Source: JBIKWM01 sp044356305
GTDB taxonomy: Bacteria > Bacteroidota > Bacteroidia > UBA10329
Length of the DNA stretch: 64,000 bases
Assembly: GCA_044356305.1 (NCBI GenBank)
Contig: JBIKWM010000011.1
Span: 1-64,000 of the forward strand
Direction: 5' to 3'
Part shown: positions 52,278 to 61,648 of the stretch, piece by piece
Position numbering within the stretch: the stretch's first letter is position 1
How the letters are laid out: the number at the start of each line of letters is the position of its first letter
The notes under the pieces: model-generated
Database searches by the model: none
What the model saw: only the letters and a program-made list of their open reading frames with translations
What the model was told of the DNA's origin: nothing
Program-made: the position numbers and the translations under genes

Positions 52278-53570
52278 ATGCTCAAGAATCGGACGGGATT
52301 CCTTCTATGTGTACTCACGGTGCTCGCGGGGCAGATGGTCCGTGGCCAGCATCTGGTGGGATATTGGCACAACTGGAATGATGCCAGCGCCCCGTATGTG
52401 CCGTTGGACCAGATAGACCCGCGCTATGATGTGGTGAATGTGTCGTTCGCGGTGCCGACCGTTGGCACCTATCACGACCTGCAGTTTGTGCCCGACCAGG
52501 TGAGCCCTTCCGTTTTTGAGGCACAGGTGCAGGCATTGCGGAACGAGGGCCGGCAGGTGAACATCAGCATTGGGGGTGCCACCGCCCCCATTGTTCTGAG
52601 CAGCAGCAACGAGCGCGATGTGTTCGTCAGCTCACTTCTTAGCATCATCGGCACTTACGGCTTCAACGGGCTCGACATCGACCTCGAGGGCAGCTCCCTG
52701 ATGGTATCGGGCGGCAGCATCGCCCAGCCCACCGACCAGAGCATACTCCTACTGATAGAGGCCATCGGTCAGGTGATGGACGGCTATCGCGCCCTGGCCG
52801 GCCAGAAGCTGTACCTGAGCATGGCCCCCGAAACGGCCTTTGTGCAGGGCGGCATGAGCGCCTACGGCAGCATCTGGGGTGCATATCTGCCCGTCATCCA
52901 TGCCCTGCGCGATTCCATCGACCTGCTGCATGTGCAGCTTTACAACAGCGGCTCCATGTATGGCATCGATGGCGGCATCTACACGCAGGGCACAGCCGAT
53001 TTTATCGTGTCGCAGACCGATGCCGTCATTCAGGGTTTCAGCACCGCAGGCGGTCCCTTTGCCGGACTGCCCGCACACAAGGTGGCCGTTGGCCTGCCCG
53101 CCTGCAACCTCGCTGCGGGTGGCGGTTACACCGATCCGGCCACCGTGGCCCAGGCCGTGCGCTACCTCATGGGCAGCGGGCCCCAGCCCGGCACCTACCA
53201 GTTGGCACAGAATGGCGGCCACCCCGCGCTGGGCGGCCTCATGACCTGGAGCATCAACTGGGATGCCGTGGCCACCTGTGACGGGGCCTATTCCTTTGCT
53301 CAGATATTCGAGGATGTATGGGGCAATGTCACCTCCACCGCCCCCCGCCCTGCCTCGGTGAGCCTTTCGCCATGGCCCAATCCGGCCACCGAGGTGCTGC
53401 ACCTGTCCCCTCAGGATGCCCGAATGCCCATTGACCTTATCGACCCATTGGGACAGATATTCAGCACCATGCCCCAAACGGACGGCACCGTTAGGGTGGG
53501 CCATCTGCCCCGTGGCATGTATCAGCTCAGGGTGGCAGGCGGACGCTGGCACAGGGTGGTGCTCCAGTAG
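52278..53570 (+). CDS. Secreted GH18 chitinase-like protein with T9SS end
   Basis: 430 residues. A signal peptide (about 1-23, VRGQ) is followed by a GH18 TIM barrel: HLVGYWHNWND, YDVVNVSFAV, VNISIGGA and the catalytic GLDIDLE (Asp133, Asp135, Glu137), then YLSMAPET and LLHVQLYN. The acid Glu of DxxDxDxE is present, so hydrolysis of chitin-like beta-1,4-GlcNAc polymers is plausible. The C-terminal 75 residues are a type A sorting domain (SPWPNPATEVLHL). Its stop codon is part of the -7 box of the next gene. Confidence 0.87.
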   Translation: MLKNRTGFLLCVLTVLAGQMVRGQHLVGYWHNWNDASAPYVPLDQIDPRYDVVNVSFAVPTVGTYHDLQFVPDQVSPSVFEAQVQALRNEGRQVNISIGGATAPIVLSSSNERDVFVSSLLSIIGTYGFNGLDIDLEGSSLMVSGGSIAQPTDQSILLLIEAIGQVMDGYRALAGQKLYLSMAPETAFVQGGMSAYGSIWGAYLPVIHALRDSIDLLHVQLYNSGSMYGIDGGIYTQGTADFIVSQTDAVIQGFSTAGGPFAGLPAHKVAVGLPACNLAAGGGYTDPATVAQAVRYLMGSGPQPGTYQLAQNGGHPALGGLMTWSINWDAVATCDGAYSFAQIFEDVWGNVTSTAPRPASVSLSPWPNPATEVLHLSPQDARMPIDLIDPLGQIFSTMPQTDGTVRVGHLPRGMYQLRVAGGRWHRVVLQ

Positions 53571-53575
53571 CTTTG
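53568..53575 (+). promoter_or_regulatory. -7 box TAGCTTTG overlapping a stop codon
   Basis: Exact TAnnTTTG match seven bases before the ATG at 53583. The TAG is also the stop of the GH18 gene. Confidence 0.55.
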
Positions 53576-53582
53576 GGCTCAA

Positions 53583-53981
53583 ATGGCTCAACCGCGCCTA
53601 CGCATCCTGCTCATCGGCCTCATCATCACCTCGCTGCTTGGCAGGTTGGAATGGGGCACAGACCAGCGCATGTTTCTGTTCGAGGGCGAATGGGATGTAT
53701 TGCACAAGCTCATCACTGACCCGCTCTCAGTGCTGCACCCCTTCATTCTGTTGCCTTTGTTCGGGCAAGTGCTGCTCGTGATAGCCATCGTGCAGGCCCG
53801 ACCGGGGCACGGGCTCATCTGGGCAGGCATGGGCTCCCTCACGGTTCTACTCGGTTTCATGGCCGTGATCGGCCTCTTCAGCCTCAATGCGCGCATATTC
53901 CTGAGCACTTTGCCCTTCCTGTCACTCACGGCATATACCGCTTGGCGGTTACGCACAGATAAGGGGCAAGCGATCCGCTGA
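53583..53981 (+). CDS. Small integral membrane protein
   Basis: 132 residues with four likely membrane segments (about 7-23, 50-70, 78-98 and 104-120) and a short polar loop between the first two. No family is recognised and there is no enzyme motif. It has its own -7 box but lies only 12 bp after the GH18 gene. Confidence 0.65.
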   Translation: MAQPRLRILLIGLIITSLLGRLEWGTDQRMFLFEGEWDVLHKLITDPLSVLHPFILLPLFGQVLLVIAIVQARPGHGLIWAGMGSLTVLLGFMAVIGLFSLNARIFLSTLPFLSLTAYTAWRLRTDKGQAIR

Positions 53982-54143
53982 TGTCCTGATGGCCTGACCC
54001 ATTCCTTCGGCCCCGCTCACCGGAAATACATGTTTCATGGGGCCTGGCGCGAAAACCTTATTGGACCCGTTCCGGCATTTGCGCAACATCGGTTGTGACA
54101 TCCGTCACATCTGACCTGCAAAGGTTGTGCGTAGTTCGCACCC

Positions 54144-55751
54144 ATGCAAAAAATGCTCTACGCCTTGGTGCTTTGGTTGCCGCTTGTGACCACGGCCCAG
54201 CAGGGATTTCAGGTAACGGTGCAGGAAGTGCCGTTCACCGGATTGCCATCGGTACAGTCGTTCGCTGTGGGCACCCACGGGGGGCTTTGGCTACTGGTAG
54301 GGGGTCGGGCCGATGGGCTGCACCAACGCCAGCCCTTTGCATCGTTCCTTGCCGAGGGCAACAACACTCAGATGCACGTGGTCGACCGGGTGGCCGGGCA
54401 GGTGTGGTCAGTGGCGCTGAGCAGCCTGCCCACATCCGTACAGGAACAGCTGCAGAGCACCAACATGGCCTGGTATCAACGCGATACGGTGCTGTACCTC
54501 GTTGGTGGCTACGGCTACAGCGCCACGGCTGCCGACCACATCACCCACGGCAGGCTAACGGCCCTTAACATTCCGGGCTGTGTGGCCGCTGTGCAGGCAG
54601 GTGGCAGCCTCGCACCGCATGTGCGATCAGTGGCCGACTCCCGCATGGCAGTGACAGGTGGTAATCTTGGCCTGATAGGCAGCACATTCCACTTGGTGGG
54701 AGGGCAGTATTTCGAGGGACGTTACAATCCCATGGGACCCAACCATGGACCTGGCTTCATACAGGAATACACAGAGGCGGTGCGCAGGTTCGGTGTCAAT
54801 GACGATGGCACTTCGCTGGCGGTGGTGTCATACACCGAGACATCGGACCCGGCCGAACTGCACAGACGCGACAACAACATGCTGCCGCAGATATTCCCCG
54901 ATGGGTCATTCGGTTACACGGCATTCTCAGGGGTGTTTCAACCCACGGTCGATCTGCCTTGGCTCAACACCGTTAACATCACGGCCACAGGGCATCAGGC
55001 TGTGGCAGGGTTCAATCAGATGCTCAGCCAGTACCACTCGGCCAAGATGGCTGTGCACGATGCCTCTTCGGGCCGTATGCACTCTCTCTTTTTCGGTGGA
55101 ATGAGCCGCTACCGGTATGATGCACAGGGTAACCTGATCACGGACGATGCGGTGCCCTTTGTCAACACCATCAGCGTGGTGACCCGCACCACCGATGGCA
55201 CCATGACCGAGCTGCAACTGCCGCAGACCATGCCGGGTCTGCTGGGCGCGGGGGCCGAGTTTATTCCAGCAGCAGGAATGCCTTACCTGCCCAGCGGCAT
55301 TCTCGACCTTGCCGCACTGCCCATGGGCCCGCAGGTGGTGGGCCATATCCTAGGCGGCATTGAAAGCACAGCCGACAACATCTTCTTTGTGAATAATGGC
55401 ACCCAGAGCCACGCCAGCACAAGGCTGTTCGAGGTGGTGATAGAGCGCGAGGAGACCACCGCTGTGGCCCGGCCAGTTCGAGCCACCGATGTGCTTCAGT
55501 TGCATGTGGCTCCAAATCCGGCCAGCAACGAGCTCCAGTTCACTGTCCGTTCGCTTTACCCTGCTCAGGGCACAGCCTTACTTGTAGCCACCGATGGGCG
55601 CACTGTGCTGAGCCAGGCCCTGTGGCTCGATGCGGCCGGGGCACAGCCCTTGTCCATGCCGTTGCGCCATGTGGCACCGGGCAACTACGTGCTGCGTGTA
55701 TGCGATACGGGTTTCTGTGTCGATGAGCCGGTGAGTGTGCAAGGCCAGTGA
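54144..55751 (+). CDS. T9SS-secreted kelch-like protein
   Basis: 535 residues. A signal peptide (MQKMLYALVLWLPLVTTAQ) precedes a propeller-like part with kelch-style blade motifs (LLVGGRADG, LYLVGGYGYSATA, FHLVGGQYFEGRYN, SLFFGGMSRYRYD). The C-terminal 80 residues are a type A sorting domain (LHVAPNPASNELQF). A TAGTTCG box lies about six bases before the ATG. It would be exported and perhaps bind glycans or proteins; no enzymatic residues are seen. Confidence 0.8.
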   Translation: MQKMLYALVLWLPLVTTAQQGFQVTVQEVPFTGLPSVQSFAVGTHGGLWLLVGGRADGLHQRQPFASFLAEGNNTQMHVVDRVAGQVWSVALSSLPTSVQEQLQSTNMAWYQRDTVLYLVGGYGYSATAADHITHGRLTALNIPGCVAAVQAGGSLAPHVRSVADSRMAVTGGNLGLIGSTFHLVGGQYFEGRYNPMGPNHGPGFIQEYTEAVRRFGVNDDGTSLAVVSYTETSDPAELHRRDNNMLPQIFPDGSFGYTAFSGVFQPTVDLPWLNTVNITATGHQAVAGFNQMLSQYHSAKMAVHDASSGRMHSLFFGGMSRYRYDAQGNLITDDAVPFVNTISVVTRTTDGTMTELQLPQTMPGLLGAGAEFIPAAGMPYLPSGILDLAALPMGPQVVGHILGGIESTADNIFFVNNGTQSHASTRLFEVVIEREETTAVARPVRATDVLQLHVAPNPASNELQFTVRSLYPAQGTALLVATDGRTVLSQALWLDAAGAQPLSMPLRHVAPGNYVLRVCDTGFCVDEPVSVQGQ

Positions 55752-55780
55752 GCGGGGCCATGCGCCTCCCTTGCTTTGCG

Positions 55781-55788
55781 TAGCTTTG
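55781..55788 (+). promoter_or_regulatory. -7 box TAGCTTTG
   Basis: Exact TAnnTTTG match six bases before the ATG at 55795. Confidence 0.6.
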
Positions 55789-55794
55789 CCCCTC

Positions 55795-57294
55795 ATGCAG
55801 CGTACCAAGCTCCGTATCACGGGCCTGTGGGTGGTCCTTATTGTATTGGCGGCTCAGAGCGGCCATGCTCAGGGCAAGATAGACCTCAATTACTCCGAGG
55901 TCATTATCCGCGAGGATTTCCGCGAACCCAACGACAACTGGCCCAATCTGTCTACCATGGAGAACCTCTACATGGTGGTCAAGGACGAGTATTTCATGCA
56001 CAGGCGCAATTCCACCGCGCCCTATGCACTGATGCTCAAATGGGAGAACGTATATCCGGTGTATCAGATCCTGGCTTCATTGCGGCTCGGACCCATGGAG
56101 CGCGAGGAGCAGACCATTGGCGTCATCCTGCAGGTGCAGGTGGATGGCAAAGGCGCGTTTGTGATGGAGGTGAACCGGTTCAAGCAGGTGCGCGTCAAAC
56201 AGTTGGTGGGCAGCTATTACCGCTACATCACCGGCACCGGCACAGGCGAGGACAAAGGCTGGGTCAAGGGCAATGTGCGCGGCCGCGAAGAGACCAATGA
56301 GTTCGATATCCGGGTCAACGGCCCACAGGTCGATTTTTACATCAACAAGAAATTCGTCATCAGTGCCGATGCACCCGAGTATAAACCGGGTACAGTGGGC
56401 CTACTGATCGGCCCTGACACCAAGGCCAAGGCCGATTACTTTTATGTGCTCACCACTGGCGATGGCCGCGGGGCCGGTGCAGCCAACGAGGAGGAGAAGA
56501 AACAGAAACTCACTGCTCAGGAAGAACTTGTTAAAGTCAAGTTTGAACTTGAGCAGATGAAAAAGACCCTCGCCAGCAAGGAGATAGAGCTGAAGGTGAC
56601 TTCCGAACGGATGCAGCAGGATATTGAGCGCATCACCAAGGACAATGAGGAACTGATGACCCGTGTGCGGCAGTTGCAGGAATTCAAGAATCAACTGGAT
56701 GTTGACATCGATGGCGATGTGTTCCTTACGCTGGCCGGCAACCTGCGCGATGAACTGAAGAAGAACGCCATCATGGAGGAGGAACTTGAGCTTTACAAGG
56801 ATTCGCTGCGAATCAATAACGAGAAGTTCCGCAAGTTCAAGCTTACCATGCTGGATGGGGCCATAACCAAGGCCGAGCGCGACAAGAAGAACCGCGAGGC
56901 CGAAGAGGCCGCTAAGATGACCGGATTGATCAATGCAGAATTGAAGGAGAAGAAGTGGAAGGAAGAACAGGAAAAGTATGAGGCCGAACGGAGGAAGGAG
57001 ATAGCCAAGAAGATTGACGAGGCCCGCAACAAGGGCAAGGCCACTGAGGGCAAGGTGGCGCAACCCAATTTACCCACCGATGTGGCTGCCCCGTCCGTGG
57101 CAGAGAAAGCTGAGGCGGAACCGGTAAAGGGTGAACCGAAGACTGAGGCAAAGGAGAAGCCAACGGCATCAGAACAGGCCAGGCCCTCTGTGGCCCAAGA
57201 GGCTGCCCCAGCACCGAAACCCCAAACCGGTGATCCAGGAAAAGCCGCCCCATTGCCCGTAATGACCCGCAAAGCCACCAAGGCCAAAGACTGA
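55795..57294 (+). CDS. Exported concanavalin-like/coiled-coil protein
   Basis: 499 residues. A signal peptide (about 1-26, SGHAQ) precedes a beta-sandwich of about 190 residues (REDFREPNDNWPNLSTMENLYMVV to GLLIGPDTKAKADYFYV) resembling LamG/DUF1080-type domains, then a long coiled coil (about 230-420, rich in Glu, Lys and Leu), then a disordered Ala/Pro/Glu/Lys tail. The tail could span the periplasm or bind peptidoglycan; function unknown. It overlaps panB by one base (TGATG), but panB is unrelated in function. Confidence 0.75.
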   Translation: MQRTKLRITGLWVVLIVLAAQSGHAQGKIDLNYSEVIIREDFREPNDNWPNLSTMENLYMVVKDEYFMHRRNSTAPYALMLKWENVYPVYQILASLRLGPMEREEQTIGVILQVQVDGKGAFVMEVNRFKQVRVKQLVGSYYRYITGTGTGEDKGWVKGNVRGREETNEFDIRVNGPQVDFYINKKFVISADAPEYKPGTVGLLIGPDTKAKADYFYVLTTGDGRGAGAANEEEKKQKLTAQEELVKVKFELEQMKKTLASKEIELKVTSERMQQDIERITKDNEELMTRVRQLQEFKNQLDVDIDGDVFLTLAGNLRDELKKNAIMEEELELYKDSLRINNEKFRKFKLTMLDGAITKAERDKKNREAEEAAKMTGLINAELKEKKWKEEQEKYEAERRKEIAKKIDEARNKGKATEGKVAQPNLPTDVAAPSVAEKAEAEPVKGEPKTEAKEKPTASEQARPSVAQEAAPAPKPQTGDPGKAAPLPVMTRKATKAKD

Positions 57295-58109
57295 TGAGCG
57301 TACACAGAGAGGTGAAGAAAGTGACCACACATGTGCTTCAGGAGATGAAGCGCAACGGTGAGGCCATAGCCATGCTCACGGCATATGACTACACTATGGC
57401 CAGCATACTCGATGCGGCCGGTATAGACATCCTTCTGGTGGGCGACTCGGCCAGCAATGTCATGGCCGGGCACGAGACCACATTGCCCATAACCCTGAAC
57501 GAGATGATCTACCACGCCAGCAGTGTGGTACGTGCTGTGAACAGGGCCCTGGTGGTGGTGGATCTGCCGTTCGGGTCATATCAGGGCAACAGCCGCGAGG
57601 CACTCAATTCGGCCATCCGCATCATGAAAGAGAGCGGGGGCCATAGTGTGAAACTGGAAGGGGGGCGTGAAGTGAGAGAGAGCATCGAGCGCATCCTCAC
57701 GGCAGGCATCCCTGTCATGGGCCATCTGGGCCTCACACCGCAGAGCATCTATAAATTTGGCACGTACACCGTCAGGGCCAAGGAGGAGGAAGAGGCCGAG
57801 CGGTTGGTCGAAGATGCCCATCTGCTGCAGGAGTCGGGTTGTTTTGCCATCGTATTGGAAAAGATACCCGGCAATCTGGCCACCCGCGTGGCCAAAGAGA
57901 TCAGTATACCCATCATTGGCATAGGTGCCGGTAACGGTTGCGATGGACAGGTGCTCGTCACGCACGATATGTTGGGCATGAACAAGGAGTTCAGTCCGCG
58001 TTTCCTACGTAGGTACCTCGACCTTCAGGGCCTTATGACCGGAGCCGTGCAACAGTACATTGCAGACGTGCGCAAGCGCGATTTCCCGAGCAAGAAGGAA
58101 CAGTATTGA
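57294..58109 (+). CDS. panB: 3-methyl-2-oxobutanoate hydroxymethyltransferase
   Basis: 271 residues. TAYDYTMASILDAAGIDILLVGDSASNVMAGHETTLPITL contains the metal and substrate-binding acids of the family; VVVDLPFGSYQ, KLEGGREV, GHLGLTPQSIYKFG and IPIIGIGAGNGCDGQVLVTHDMLG follow. It makes ketopantoate from ketoisovalerate and methylene-tetrahydrofolate, the first step of pantothenate and CoA synthesis. No panC is seen nearby. The start overlaps the stop of the coiled-coil gene (TGATG). Confidence 0.96.
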   Translation: MSVHREVKKVTTHVLQEMKRNGEAIAMLTAYDYTMASILDAAGIDILLVGDSASNVMAGHETTLPITLNEMIYHASSVVRAVNRALVVVDLPFGSYQGNSREALNSAIRIMKESGGHSVKLEGGREVRESIERILTAGIPVMGHLGLTPQSIYKFGTYTVRAKEEEEAERLVEDAHLLQESGCFAIVLEKIPGNLATRVAKEISIPIIGIGAGNGCDGQVLVTHDMLGMNKEFSPRFLRRYLDLQGLMTGAVQQYIADVRKRDFPSKKEQY

Positions 58110-58139
58110 TTTCGGGCAGTGGTGCTCCTTGAGGTGACC

Positions 58140-58895
58140 TCACTTTGAGCCCCGTTCTTTCAGGATCTTCTCGTACGCCTCGTTCACCTTACGTATCATC
58201 TCTTCAGCATTGGCCTGGTGCTCAGGGCCGAGGTGAATCACCTTGTCGGGGTGATAGCGAAGGGCCATCCTGCGGTAGGCCTTTTTCACCTCCTCATCGG
58301 TGGCGGTAGGCTCTATCTCCAGCACCTTGTAGTGGTCGGTGGTGTCGTGCCCGAACATGGCTTTAATGCTGTCAAGGTCTGCCTTGCCGATGCCCAGATA
58401 GGAGGCTATGCGATTGAGCATGTCCAGCTCGGTGCGGTGCATGTCGCCATCGCTAAGTGCAAGGGCAAACAGATAGTGCATCAGTTGCAGCCGTGCCGGG
58501 TGGTCCATGTACCTGCGTATCTGCTCGCTCACTTCACGCACGTTTATCGGGTGCTTGAGCACTTCGCGCAGCAGTATCAGGTGTTCCTGGGCCTTGGCCT
58601 CACCGAATTGCTTGAGCAGGAAAGCCTTGACGAACTCAAGTTCCGAACGCATGATCCGGTCATCAGCTTTCATCACCGCAGCGGTGAGCACCAGAAGCGA
58701 AGCCTCAAAATCACCCACTGTTGTGCGCGTGCGGTCATCGGCACTTCCCAGTTCCGGACGTGGGCCTGTGCCCCACTGCATGCGGTCGCTGCTGGCGTTG
58801 TCGTACATGGCTCCCAAGGCAAAACCGAGTATGCCGCCCAAGGGCCCGCCAAAGGCCCAACCCAATCCGCCAGCTATCCATTTACCTAAACTCAT
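58140..58895 (-). CDS. TerB-like and DnaJ domain protein
   Basis: 251 residues from the ATG at 58895. The N-terminus has a glycine-rich hydrophobic segment (GGLGWAFGGPLGGILGFALGAMYD) that may insert in a membrane. A TerB-like helical domain follows (about 60-175), and then a C-terminal J-domain with the HPD tripeptide in RYHPDKV. This order resembles DjlA, the membrane co-chaperone of DnaK. It is convergent with panB. Confidence 0.87.
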   Translation of the reverse strand: MSLGKWIAGGLGWAFGGPLGGILGFALGAMYDNASSDRMQWGTGPRPELGSADDRTRTTVGDFEASLLVLTAAVMKADDRIMRSELEFVKAFLLKQFGEAKAQEHLILLREVLKHPINVREVSEQIRRYMDHPARLQLMHYLFALALSDGDMHRTELDMLNRIASYLGIGKADLDSIKAMFGHDTTDHYKVLEIEPTATDEEVKKAYRRMALRYHPDKVIHLGPEHQANAEEMIRKVNEAYEKILKERGSK

Positions 58896-59004
58896 ACCTC
58901 TTATATGTTGATACACAGCCGAACACCCGCACGTTGTGGTTGTTCCGCTGCACCGGGCCCCAAAAGTAGCCGCTGCATGTGGCGCAAAAGACGATGCTCA
59001 GGGC

Positions 59005-59012
59005 TACTTTCG
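59005..59012 (+). promoter_or_regulatory. -7 box TACTTTCG
   Basis: TAnnTTTG-like box eight bases before the ATG at 59021, supporting that start over the longer frame from 58979. Confidence 0.5.
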
Positions 59013-59020
59013 TCCGTCTC

Positions 59021-61648
59021 ATGTCCAAGTACCTGCACATACTTGCCACCCTCAGCATCATGCTGAGCCCGTTTGTTTCTTGGGCAGGCAACCTCACGGG
59101 GCGTGTGAGCGATGAGGACGGCATGGGCATCCCCTTTGTCACGGTGTACATAGAGGGTACCACCAACGGCACCACCACCAATCTCGATGGCGACTTCGTG
59201 CTCAGTGTACCCGATGGGTATGCGGTGGTGGTTTTCCGCTACGTGGGTTATAAGACCACGGCCAAGGGCGTGGAAGTAAAAGGCGATACCCGCCTTGACT
59301 GCACCTTGCCCAAGGTAGTGTATCAATTGGGCGAGGTACAGGTGGATGGCAACGAGGACCCGGCATACCGCATCATGCGGCTGGCACGAAGCAGGCGCAA
59401 GTTTTACCAGGAACAGGTGGACGAGTACAGTTGCCGTGTTTACATCAAAGGGATTAACTATGTGAAGAATCTGCCGAAGAAGATACTTGGACGCAGCATC
59501 GAGATTGATGGCCTCGATGCCACCCGCAGCGGCATAGCATACCTGAGCGAGTCGGTATCCGAGTTCCATTACAAGCGGCCTGAATTCACCAAAGAGAAAG
59601 TGATAGCCAGCAAGGTGGCCGGCAATTCGCAGGGGTTCACCTGGAACAACGCCACCAGTCTGCACTTCAACATCTACGACAAGAGCTATGAACTGGAGGG
59701 CCTGAGCGGGCGCGACCTCATATCGCCACTCAACCCATCGGCCACGCTCTATTACCGTTATGTGTACAAAGGCTTTTTCATGGAAGATTCGGTGGTGGTC
59801 AATCGCATAGGCCTTGTGCCGCGTACCACGGGCATACCGCTGTTCCATGGCGACCTGTTCATTCAGGAGAACACCTGGCGCATACATGGTGCCGACCTGT
59901 ACATGACCAAGGAGAGCGGCATAGATTTCGTTGACACCATCCGCATGAAGGTCGAGTTCATTCCCATAGCCCCCGACCTTTGGCTACAGAGCAACCTGAC
60001 ATTCGACCTCAAATTCAATGTCAAGATGTTGAAGATGACGGGTTGGGGGAGTTTCACGGCCGTTTTCAGCAAGTACAATGTGCGCAGCTACAGACGCGAT
60101 GTGGCGCAAAGGCGCACCAATGTGACCGAGGAGGAACTCGCCAAGGCCGAGAAGGATGATGCGAAGGCCGCTCCGCCATCGCCCGAAAAGAAAAAGAAGA
60201 AGCAGGAAAGCAAGGCCGAGCTAGAGAAATTGAAAGAGGCCGCTGGCGACACCACCATGAAGTTTGACCTGGGCCGGTTTGACAAAGGCCCGCTTGTGAA
60301 GGTGGAGAGCGAGGCCAACGACAAGGATTCGGCCTTTTGGGCCGAAGTGCGCGTCATTCCCCTCACCGAGGTGGAGCAGCGTGGCTATGCCCTCAAAGAC
60401 AGCATTGAACAGGTGAAGGAGACCCCGGCCTACATCGACTCGATGGACAGGAAAAGGAACAGGTTCAACTGGCAGAACCTTTTTCTCGGATACCGCTACC
60501 GCAGCACACCCAAGAACCTCACCGTCAGCGTGCCCGCCACCCTTACCGCTGTTGGATTCAATACCGTTGAGGGCTATGTGATAGACCTTGGGCCCACAGT
60601 ATCCTGGTCGCAGAAAAAGGAACGTTGGAACCTGGTGGGCAGCGCCAACCTTCGCTACGGATTCGCATCGGGCACGTTCTATGGCAAGGCCAGTCTGTAC
60701 CATCGGTTCAATGCCAAGGATAAGATGTATGTGCGGGCCGAGGGCGGCCACTACGTTGAGCAGTTCAGCCGCGATGTGCTTCAGCCGTGGGTCAACAGCA
60801 TCTACACGGTGTTCTTTGAGGAGAACCACATGCGCCTGTACCGCCACAGTTATGGCCGTGTGGGGTGGGGCCGCGAGCTGATCAACGGTCTGCGCGTAGA
60901 TGCATCGCTTTACTATGGCCAGCGGGCCGAGCTGTTCAACTCAACACGACTGAGCGGACAGTTCATTGAATGGAGATTCCGAAGTTACATGCCCAACAGG
61001 CCCGAAAATGCGGGTGCAAACCCTGACCGACTGAATGGCGGGGCCTTGCTTTTTGGGGTGAATGTGCGCTGGCGACCTGGCCTCAAGTACTTCGAGTACC
61101 CCGACCGCAAGATGAATCTCGGCACACCGTACCCCGAGTTCAGCCTCACCTATAGGCGAGGTCTTCCATGGTTCGGGGCCAACAGCAACTTTGATCAGGT
61201 GGAGCTGAGCATTGAGAACGATAACCGCCTGGGCATGCTGGGCACCATTGAGTGGAAGGTAGAAGCCGGCATATTTGCCAGTAACGGTTTTGTGCAGTTT
61301 GCCGACCGCAGGCACTTCGCCACCTCACAGGTGATCATACAGCGCACCGACATGGGTGCCTTTGTAGGCCTACCCTACTATGCCGCCAGCACCGACCGCT
61401 ATTATGCGGCCGCTCATGTTGAGCACCATTTCAAAGGATTCATTCTGAATAAAGTGCCTCTGATCAAGAAATTGAAGTGGGATTTCCTTTTCCTCGGCCA
61501 CTACCTCTACACCCCCGACCATGGCCACTATTGGGAAGTGGGCGTGAGCCTCGAGAACATATTCAAAGTGCTGCGCGTGGATGTGGCCTTCCCGTTCCGT
61601 GCCGAGGTGCCGCAGAACCTTGCTGTGAGGGTCAGATTAGGTTTCTGA
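59021..61648 (+). CDS. Carboxypeptidase-regulatory/DUF5686 outer-membrane protein
   Basis: 875 residues. A signal peptide (about 1-22, SWAG) precedes a carboxypeptidase regulatory-like domain (LTGRVSDEDGMGIPFVTVYIEG ... LGEVQVDGNEDPAYRIM) and the long DUF5686 region, ending in a barrel-like C-terminus (AVRVRLGF). An unusual Lys/Glu-rich insert (about 380-405, with KKKKKK-type runs) lies in the middle. It is the second copy of the layout seen at 1664-4156; the shared stretch ENPAWRILRKV/EDPAYRIMRLA suggests paralogy. Function unknown. Confidence 0.85.
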   Translation: MSKYLHILATLSIMLSPFVSWAGNLTGRVSDEDGMGIPFVTVYIEGTTNGTTTNLDGDFVLSVPDGYAVVVFRYVGYKTTAKGVEVKGDTRLDCTLPKVVYQLGEVQVDGNEDPAYRIMRLARSRRKFYQEQVDEYSCRVYIKGINYVKNLPKKILGRSIEIDGLDATRSGIAYLSESVSEFHYKRPEFTKEKVIASKVAGNSQGFTWNNATSLHFNIYDKSYELEGLSGRDLISPLNPSATLYYRYVYKGFFMEDSVVVNRIGLVPRTTGIPLFHGDLFIQENTWRIHGADLYMTKESGIDFVDTIRMKVEFIPIAPDLWLQSNLTFDLKFNVKMLKMTGWGSFTAVFSKYNVRSYRRDVAQRRTNVTEEELAKAEKDDAKAAPPSPEKKKKKQESKAELEKLKEAAGDTTMKFDLGRFDKGPLVKVESEANDKDSAFWAEVRVIPLTEVEQRGYALKDSIEQVKETPAYIDSMDRKRNRFNWQNLFLGYRYRSTPKNLTVSVPATLTAVGFNTVEGYVIDLGPTVSWSQKKERWNLVGSANLRYGFASGTFYGKASLYHRFNAKDKMYVRAEGGHYVEQFSRDVLQPWVNSIYTVFFEENHMRLYRHSYGRVGWGRELINGLRVDASLYYGQRAELFNSTRLSGQFIEWRFRSYMPNRPENAGANPDRLNGGALLFGVNVRWRPGLKYFEYPDRKMNLGTPYPEFSLTYRRGLPWFGANSNFDQVELSIENDNRLGMLGTIEWKVEAGIFASNGFVQFADRRHFATSQVIIQRTDMGAFVGLPYYAASTDRYYAAAHVEHHFKGFILNKVPLIKKLKWDFLFLGHYLYTPDHGHYWEVGVSLENIFKVLRVDVAFPFRAEVPQNLAVRVRLGF

